Made by a program: the position numbers and the translations under genes
Assembly (NCBI GenBank): GCA_024224995.1
Contig: JAAENB010000507.1
Coordinates: 1 to 9,975 of the forward strand
Source: a bacterium
GTDB taxonomy: Bacteria; Spirochaetota; UBA4802; UBA5550
DNA: 9,975 nucleotides
Reading direction: 5' to 3'
Notes under the pieces: generated by a model
Told to the model about the DNA's origin: nothing
Database searches by the model: none
What the model saw: only the letters and a program-made list of their open reading frames with translations
Shown here: piece by piece, positions 1 through 5,600 of the stretch
Position numbering within the stretch: position 1 is the stretch's first letter
Layout: the number at the start of each line of letters is the position of its first letter

Positions 1-578
1 AGAGGAACAATTGAACCCACGTAGTGATAGGGAAAATCAACAGGAATATCATCGATGTAATACCTGTCATAAAGGGGATTGCCTCCACGGATAATGGGAA
101 CCGTTGACAAATAAGATCCTCCTCCCACTCCCGGAAGCGTTTGCAGCAGGTGAAGGCTGTCTCCGGCTCCACGCAGGGGAAAATCTTTAATGTTTTCCCC
201 GCTTATATATTGCCCGCCAAAACGGTCTTCGGCGTTATAATACCTGTTGTCAATCGTATCCCCGGTGAAACTCCGGACTCCAAGCTCAACTTCAATATGA
301 AAATTTTTCTTTACTGTAACAGTTATTATTTTATTTTCGTATTCCGGGTGCGCAATATAAAGATGGTATTTACCCTTTTTAATATCTTTAAAGGTAAAAT
401 CTCCGGCGCTGTTTGTGTATTCAATGGCTCCCGGTTCCTCAATTCCCACAGCCGCGCCCGGTAACGGTTCCGCTGTCTCTTTACTCAGAACTTTTCCCGT
501 AACGTCAAAAGCAAAAGCCTTTACCGGGAAAAAAACAGTTGCGGCAAACAGCGTGAATAACACAAAAACAGCCTTCAT
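1..578 (-). CDS. TonB-dependent outer-membrane receptor, N-terminal part (runs off left edge)
   Basis: The first 192 residues of a TonB-dependent receptor are present; the barrel lies beyond the window edge. Residues 1-23 form a Sec signal peptide ending near AFA|FDV. Residues about 25-100 form a carboxypeptidase-regulatory-like beta-sandwich: GKVLSKETAEPLPGA, then a conserved-looking TNSAGDFTFKDIKKGKY segment, as in SusC/CarboxypepD_reg-type receptors. From about residue 117 a plug domain follows, with GGQYISGENIKDFP, LLQTLPGV and IIRGGNPLYDRYYIDDIPV. LLQTLPGV and RGG...Y.IDD are typical plug signatures. Receptors of this kind import, or export-couple, large substrates across the outer membrane using the proton motive force. 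The start ATG (576-578) overlaps the stop of the upstream TonB_C lipoprotein gene by 4 bp (ATGA), implying translational coupling and a functional partnership. The substrate cannot be inferred. A related possibility is a TonB-linked barrel with a non-uptake role. Confidence 0.9.
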   Translation of the reverse strand, partial: MKAVFVLFTLFAATVFFPVKAFAFDVTGKVLSKETAEPLPGAAVGIEEPGAIEYTNSAGDFTFKDIKKGKYHLYIAHPEYENKIITVTVKKNFHIEVELGVRSFTGDTIDNRYYNAEDRFGGQYISGENIKDFPLRGAGDSLHLLQTLPGVGGGSYLSTVPIIRGGNPLYDRYYIDDIPVDFPYHYVGSIVP

Positions 579-1039
579 AAGCGTTCTCTCCCTTTGAAGA
601 CTATTCGTATATATATCTTTGATTTCCTCTTCTTGCCGAGTTTATACGCCGGTTCACATTGTATGTTTTTCATTATTTTATCGGCAATACTGTCGAGTCC
701 CATTCCCGCTCTCTTAACAATCTCATAGGATTTTACTGTTCCTTTTGTTCCCACATTCGCCCTGTATATAGCCACTCCTTCAAGGCGCGCCACTCTATAT
801 ATGGTATCAACATCATAGTTTGCTGATTTTATAATATAGGGTTTTTCAATCTCTATATGTATCCTGAAATGGGCTTTTTTATTGTCAATAGTGTATTGAC
901 CCGCGGCATCTTCATAATTAAGAATAGTATTCTCCGATGTTCGGAATTTCCGTTTCACCAGCTCTTCGGAAGAGCCGATCTTCTTTGAAGCGCACCCGGT
1001 AAGGGAAAGCGTTATTATTAATACTATTATTTTTTTCAT
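575..1039 (-). CDS. Lipoprotein with TonB C-terminal-like domain
   Basis: A 154-residue lipoprotein. The signal peptide ends in the lipobox LTGC (Cys16), and Ala at +2 gives no inner-membrane retention signal by the E. coli rule. Residues about 82-150 match the TonB C-terminal (energy transducer) fold: GVAIYRANVGTKGTVKSYEI, then GLDSIADKIMKNIQCEPAYK, then KIYIRIVF. This is the usual strand - helix - 'F.PA' - strand order. The N-terminal half (20-80) is of unknown type. Unlike classical TonB it has no N-terminal transmembrane anchor and no proline-rich spacer, so by itself it could hardly span the periplasm or contact ExbB/ExbD. It could be an auxiliary docking protein at the receptor's TonB box, or a TonB_C-fold protein with another role. 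It lies 18 bp after the beta-barrel gene and overlaps the receptor gene by 4 bp. A GGAA element lies about 8 bases before the start, a modest ribosome binding site. Confidence 0.82.
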   Translation of the reverse strand: MKKIIVLIITLSLTGCASKKIGSSEELVKRKFRTSENTILNYEDAAGQYTIDNKKAHFRIHIEIEKPYIIKSANYDVDTIYRVARLEGVAIYRANVGTKGTVKSYEIVKRAGMGLDSIADKIMKNIQCEPAYKLGKKRKSKIYIRIVFKGRERL

Positions 1040-1057
1040 AAATACTGTTCCGGAATA

Positions 1058-1912
1058 CTATTCCTCGCGGTTATATTTGTAACTGGGAAGGGTATATACC
1101 AGCTCAAATCCCAGGTATACTCCACCGGTATAGGCGCTAATATTCACTTCAGTTCCCCCGTAGGCGCGTTCATAACCGATGTTGTCAAATTCAGGTGCCG
1201 CCTTTATGAGCGCCGCGATATTAAAAGGCTCATAAAGGACTCCAACTCCTATGGAACCTCCTAAAATCAGCGAATCATTGACATCCTGGCCAATATTCAC
1301 ATCGGAAGAAAAATCACTCATTTTATAAACACCAATATAAAATTCACCGCTCAATACAAACTCAAAATCGCTGTCTAAGTAAAAACTAAAAAACCCATGA
1401 TACCCGGCAAAATAACCATAACAGACCGCGCTTGTATTATTAAAATCGGTCTCAAAGGCCATTCTTCTGCCGCCTAAATAGATAAAATTATATGTAGCGT
1501 CACCGGGATTAGAAAATCTCATACCCAGTTTGAGATCCAGGAAACCGGAATCGCCTGTTGCCGCTACGGTAGAACTTGAACTCGTATCTTCAATCTCCTG
1601 GTTCTTAATAAACAATCCGGCGTAACTAATTTCACCTTGAAGATAGCCGTAATAATACCCCAGGGTTACCTTATATCCGGAAAAGGCAAAAATAGTATTT
1701 CCCGCTGTTGTGCTGCTGGAAATAGTGCCAACTGTATCGGTTGGGCCAGAACTATCAATGTAAGGCGCTTTCATGCTGCCAATCCCAAAGGGGGCGTAAA
1801 ATATTTTGGCAATAGGTCCGTGGCGAGGCGCGCTTATGGCAGGTTCTGCCGGAAAAAGGATTAAAAAACAAGCCAAAAACGAATACAATATAATAGACAT
1901 TCTGTTTTTCAT
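1058..1912 (-). CDS. Secreted protein, probable outer-membrane beta-barrel, family not recognised
   Basis: A 284-residue protein with a clear Sec signal peptide: KNR, a hydrophobic core at residues 6-20, and likely cleavage at AISA|PRH after residue 28. The mature part has no further hydrophobic helix. It is rich in Gly, Tyr and Phe and has repeated alternating strand-like stretches (for example YKVTLGYYYGYLQGEISYAGLF, positions within 80-105, and GYHGFFSFYLDSDFEFVLSGEFYIGVYK-type strands around 167-195), as expected of a small outer-membrane barrel. It does not end in the usual terminal Phe/Tyr but in a charged YKYNREE tail, so the barrel assignment is probable rather than firm. It lies 47 bp after the repeat-protein gene and 18 bp before the TonB_C lipoprotein gene, all on one strand. 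No good Shine-Dalgarno precedes the ATG, so it may be translated at a low level; an alternative ATG four codons in is no better. Function unknown. Confidence 0.75.
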   Translation of the reverse strand: MKNRMSIILYSFLACFLILFPAEPAISAPRHGPIAKIFYAPFGIGSMKAPYIDSSGPTDTVGTISSSTTAGNTIFAFSGYKVTLGYYYGYLQGEISYAGLFIKNQEIEDTSSSSTVAATGDSGFLDLKLGMRFSNPGDATYNFIYLGGRRMAFETDFNNTSAVCYGYFAGYHGFFSFYLDSDFEFVLSGEFYIGVYKMSDFSSDVNIGQDVNDSLILGGSIGVGVLYEPFNIAALIKAAPEFDNIGYERAYGGTEVNISAYTGGVYLGFELVYTLPSYKYNREE

Positions 1913-1959
1913 GGTTATATATGAATATTATTATGAAAAGAAAATCAAGCCTTTTTTTG

Positions 1960-2304
1960 TTACCTGAGCCTGCCGGTCCAGCTGTGGGACTTTCGCCATT
2001 TCGCGTCACTTTTATATCTACTCACATATACAATGAGCCTGGCATCGCTTTTGTGTTTTGTAATGTAGATTTTAACATCAGCGTCACTCTTGTATTTGGT
2101 ATAATACCAGAGCGCGTCTTTGCCCCGGGCATCTGATTTATACCTGGTAACATAAACAACCACGTCGGCATCCGATTTGTATTTCGTGAAATATACTATG
2201 ATATCAGCATCACTTTTATATTTTGTTATGAAGACCTGTCCGGCAGCAGCAGGCAGGGCAGAGATTAAAACGAATACCGCAGCGGTTAAAGATATTTTTT
2301 TCAT
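1960..2304 (-). CDS. Exported six-repeat protein of the DUF6150 / 7(1) septoil-knot type
   Basis: A 114-residue protein. Residues 1-21 form a Sec signal peptide (KKIS, hydrophobic core, cleavage near AAA|GQ). Residues 24-103 are six consecutive repeats of about 13 residues, pattern (I/V)VY.T(K/R)YKSDA(D/R)., with a four-residue insertion (GKDA) after repeat 3 and a Trp opening repeat 4. A basic tail (KWRKSHSWTGRLR) ends the chain. I recognise this as the layout of the DUF6150 family, members of which are annotated as 7(1) septoil-knot domains after a small Ureaplasma protein predicted and then shown to hold a 7_1 knot; this is recall, not a search. Its role is unknown. The repeats differ in synonymous codons while the residues are kept, so they are not recent DNA duplications. 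The start is well supported: CAGGAGA lies 6-7 bases before the ATG. It is the first gene of the minus-strand envelope operon, and export to the periplasm or surface sets it apart from a cytoplasmic form. Confidence 0.8.
   Translation of the reverse strand: MKKISLTAAVFVLISALPAAAGQVFITKYKSDADIIVYFTKYKSDADVVVYVTRYKSDARGKDALWYYTKYKSDADVKIYITKHKSDARLIVYVSRYKSDAKWRKSHSWTGRLR
1996..2235 (-). repeat. Six tandem 13-residue protein repeats (septoil-knot-type array)
   Basis: Protein-level tandem repeats, residues 24-103 of the exported protein. Units begin near residues 24, 36, 49, 66, 78 and 91; cores are KYKSDAD, KYKSDAD, RYKSDAR, KYKSDAD, KHKSDAR and RYKSDAK. At DNA level the copies differ at many third positions (for example AAA TAT AAA AGT GAT versus AAA TAC AAA TCG GAT), so the array is old and held by selection on protein sequence. 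Confidence 0.9.
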
Positions 2305-2330
2305 GGGTTTCTCCTGAAAGTTTTTTTATT

Positions 2331-2396
2331 CTAAAAGAATTGAATCGCCTGGAAAAGTCGTTTCTTCTGTACCAGCTCAGAAATTTGATGAGTCAT
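2331..2396 (-). other. Possible 21-codon leader ORF ahead of the envelope operon
   Basis: ATG at 2394-2396 and TAG at 2331-2333 encode a 21-residue peptide starting MTHQISELVQKKRLF and ending in two Phe. It stops 26 bp before the start of the repeat-protein gene and would lie inside the transcript from the predicted minus-strand promoter. A weak GGGG element lies about 13 bases upstream of its ATG. It could be a leader peptide, a relic of a gene end, or chance; nothing proves translation. Confidence 0.2.
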
Positions 2397-2430
2397 TATC
2401 AGGGTACCCCAATTTCTTGATATAGGAAAC

Positions 2431-2457
2431 TTCATACTATAAAAAAGCCTTTGTCAA
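2431..2457 (-). promoter_or_regulatory. Candidate sigma70-type promoter for the minus-strand envelope operon
   Basis: On the minus strand a perfect TTGACA (2452-2457) is followed after 15 bp by TATGAA (2431-2436), which matches the -10 consensus at four of six positions. The spacer is short. It would start transcription near 2424 and give a leader of about 120 nt before the first gene. Confidence 0.35.
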
Positions 2458-2526
2458 GATAAAAATGTAGTTTATTAGAACCTCATAAAGACTTATGATG
2501 AAAAGAATTGCTGTTGACGATTTATT

Positions 2527-2549
2527 GGAATTAATAATTTTTATTATCC
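2527..2549. repeat. Imperfect inverted repeat in the divergent region
   Basis: GGA-AT-TAATAA-TTT-TTATTA-TCC: two paired blocks (6 bp and 3 bp) separated on one side by a 2-base bulge, loop TTT. It is centrally placed between the two divergent promoters. It could be a regulator site, but the AT-rich background makes chance possible. Confidence 0.3.
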
Positions 2550-2603
2550 TATTCATCGTAATTAAGGATATCCCTCTGCCAAAACCGTAATTATCTTCAT
2601 TTC

Positions 2604-2631
2604 TTTATAGACATCTATTCCCGGGTATGAT
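2604..2631 (+). promoter_or_regulatory. Candidate sigma70-type promoter for the kinase gene
   Basis: TTTATA (2604-2609, four of six matches to the -35 box), a 16-bp spacer, and TATGAT (2626-2631, five of six matches to the -10 box). The -10 overlaps the palindrome ATGATATCAT (2627-2636). Predicted transcription begins near 2638, about 60 bp before the kinase start. Confidence 0.4.
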
Positions 2632-2649
2632 ATCATTGTCACATGAGCC

Positions 2650-2669
2650 ATACTTTTGATTAAAAGTAT
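2650..2669 (+). promoter_or_regulatory. Perfect inverted repeat upstream of the kinase start
   Basis: ATACTTTT-GATT-AAAAGTAT: 8-bp perfect arms and a 4-nt loop, lying just after the predicted transcription start and ending 29 bp before the ATG. It could be an operator for a dimeric regulator or an RNA hairpin in the 5' leader. It is not followed by a T-run, so it is not a terminator. Confidence 0.45.
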
Positions 2670-2698
2670 TACTGAAAGGTATTATTAAGGAATCCATT

Positions 2699-5600
2699 AT
2701 GATCCGGATTAGCGGTTACCAGGTCAAAGAGCAGATATATAACAGCAAAAACTCCGTTATCTACCATGGAACCAGTGACAGGGACGGTAAACCGGTTGTT
2801 ATAAAACTGCTGAATAACGAATTTCCCACAACAGGGGAACTGGCCCGTTTCAGGAGAGAATATGAAATTACCCGCCGCCTGAAAGGGGATAAAATTATCC
2901 GCGTTTACGGCATGGAAAAACACAACAACAGCCCGGCCATAATCCTGGAAAATTTCGGCGGAGAGTCCCTGGAAAAACTCCTCCCGGTTCACAAACCCGG
3001 TATGGGAGAAAAACTCTCCCTGGCCGTTAAAGTTACCGAGGCCCTGGGACAAATTCACCGGCAAAATCTTATCCATAAAGATATTAATCCTTCAAATATT
3101 GCCTGGAATCCCGGAACAAACCAGGTTAAAATTATTGATTTCGGCATTGCCACTGAACTGGCAAGAGAGAATCCCGAAATCCGCAATCCCAATGTCCTGG
3201 AAGGGACCATACCATATATTTCTCCGGAACAGACCGGAAGAATGAACCGGGCTATGGATTACCGGACCGACCTTTATTCACTGGGCGCCTCGTTATATGA
3301 AATATTTACCGGGCAGCGGCCCTTTCAAGGGAACGACGCCATGGAACTGGTTCATTGCCATATCGCGAAAAGACCGGAAGCTCCGGGCAATCTAAACCCG
3401 GAAATCCCCGCGGTTCTTTCCAATATTATCATGAAGCTTTTATCCAAAACCGCGGAAGAGAGATATCAAAATACAACAAGCCTTCAAGGTGATCTTGAGC
3501 AGTGCCTGGACCGTTTAACGTCACAGGGTACAATAAAGGAATTTGAGATAGGGCAGAATGATATTTCAACCAGGTTCCAAATCCCTCAAAAACTCTATGG
3601 CCGGAAAGAGGAAATCACTGCTTTGCTCAGTGCCTTTGAGCGCGTCAGTGAAGGGGGAAAAGAATTAATGCTTGTGGCGGGGCATCCCGGAATCGGGAAA
3701 TCGGCCCTGGTTCAGGAGATCAACAAGCCCATTACGGCCAAACGGGGTCATTTTCTTTCCGGCAAGTTCGACCAGTTTAAGCGTAATATTCCCTATTCTG
3801 CGCTGATCCGGGCGTTCGGGGACCTGGTAAAAAGCCTCCTCGCGGAAAAGGAAAGTGTCCTCTCTTCCTGGAAAGAAAAGCTCACGAAAGAGTTAGGCGC
3901 AAGCGCCCGGGTGGTAATTGATGTTATTCCCGAAGTTGAATTGATTATAGGGAAACAGCCTCCCGTTGAAAAGCTCGACCCTGAACAGGCTCGAAACAGG
4001 TTTAACATGGTTTTTCAAAATTTCGTGAGGCTATTCGCGGCGGAAGATTCGCCCCTGGTTATATTCATTGATGATTTACAATGGGCCGGCCTGCCGTCGC
4101 TTCACTTAATTGAACAATTCATGACCGGTATGGATACAAAGCATATGCTCATTATCGGGGCCTACCGGGACAATGAAATCGACGAGTCCCATCCTCTTAC
4201 CACACTGCTGCAAACTCTGCGAAAAGCGGAATGCGCGATAAGTTCCATAACCTTAAAACCGCTGGAACTCAAATCTATTAATGAACTCTTAACGGAAACA
4301 TTATTATGCAAACCCGAAACCTCCTACCCCCTGGCCGATCTTTGCGCCCACAAGACCGGCGGGAATCCCTTCTTCCTGGTTCAATTATTAGATTCTCTTT
4401 ACGAAGAAAGACTTATCGATTTTGACGCCAATGAAGGCATCTGGACATATGACCTGGTAAAGATCAAAGAAGTGGGGGTAACCGATAATGTTGTTGAACT
4501 TATGGTGGGAAGAATAAACAAGATTGGCCGGGAAGCGAGAGAGATCCTAAAACTGGCGTCCTGTATCGGAAATCAATTCGACCTGGATACCCTGGCCATT
4601 GTGAGTGAACGGCCAAAAAATACCATTGCGGAAATTTTATTTGAGGCCTTACGGGAAAATCTTCTTGTTCCCATGGATGATTCATACAAATTTGTTTTAG
4701 AGTCGCCCGGGGATCTTGCGGTGAGTTACCGTTTTCTCCACGACCGGATCCAGCAGGCCGCTTATTATCTTATTGAAGAAAAAGAAAAGAGAAAAGTCCA
4801 TTTAAAGATCGGCAGGCTGCTGCTCAGCAATAGCGCCGAACCCAAAACAGAAGAAAAAATATTCGACCTTGTTAACCACCTGAATAAAGGAAGCGAACTT
4901 ATACCGGCTCAAGAGGAGAAAGACCGGCTTTCCGAATTAAATCTTCTTGCCGGGCAAAAGGCGAAAAATTCAGCGGCATATAAACCGGCCTATGACTATT
5001 TTAAAACTGGGATTGAACTCGCGGGAACAAACGGGTGGAAAAGGAACTATAAACTATTATTATCTCTCCACGAAGAAGGGGCGGAAGCGGCCTACCTGAG
5101 AGGAGATTATAAAGAGTCGGAACATTTATTTGAAGCTATTATGGAAAATACCGGATCGATCCTGGACCGGGTTAAGAGCTATGAGATTAGAATACTAACG
5201 TTCACGTCAATTGGGCTCTACCAGGAAGCTGTGGATACGGGATTAAGTATTTTAAAATTACTTGGCGTAACATTTCCTAAAAACCCGGGAAAGATGCATA
5301 TTGCCCTTGATCTTATTAAAGTCAAAATGGCCTGGCGAGGCAAAACTGATGAGGAAATTGTGTCATTTAAAGAGATGAAAGATCCTTTTGCTCTTGCCCG
5401 TGTACGAATACTGCACAAGATCGCGGCCGCGGCCTATTTATCAAAACCTGAATTATTCCCAATAAATATTCTCAAAAGGCTTCTTCTCTATATTAAATAC
5501 GGTAATGATCCCTTTTCGTCGTTCGGCACGTATGCTGCCTTTGGCTTGATCCTCTGCAGTATTGGGGATATTGATAATGGATACCGGTTCGGAAAACTCG

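Larger units (their letters stand above)
2305..2698. other. Divergent intergenic region, AT-rich, regulatory
   Basis: 394 bp between the divergent envelope operon (minus) and the kinase gene (plus). It contains a candidate promoter for each direction, an approximately 120-nt predicted leader for the minus operon with a short ORF, a 23-bp hairpin-like repeat (2527-2549) and a perfect 8-bp-arm inverted repeat next to the kinase start. I see no convincing full-length gene, tRNA or known riboswitch motif in it. Confidence 0.7.

Noticed and set aside
141..597. Two plus-strand open frames (141-464 and 415-597)
   Set aside because: They are antisense to the receptor gene, whose minus-strand frame has a signal peptide, regulatory-like domain and plug motifs. 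They have no ribosome binding site or recognisable content.
1755..2009. Minus-strand frame of 84 codons overlapping the barrel and repeat-protein genes
   Set aside because: It is an out-of-frame reading of two better-supported genes, with low-complexity composition and no start signal.
1921..2136. Plus-strand frame of 71 codons
   Set aside because: It is antisense to the repeat-protein gene; its apparent regularity mirrors the repeats.
1996..2235. CRISPR-like or DNA tandem repeat
   Set aside because: The repetition is at protein level inside a coding gene; DNA copies differ and there are no spacers.
2331..2424. Known riboswitch (for example cyclic-di-GMP type) in the leader
   Set aside because: I looked for the conserved cores of common classes and did not find them; only generic short complementarities are present.
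2669..3076. Minus-strand 135-codon frame over the kinase start
   Set aside because: It is the shadow of the kinase domain, which keeps catalytic residues in the plus frame.
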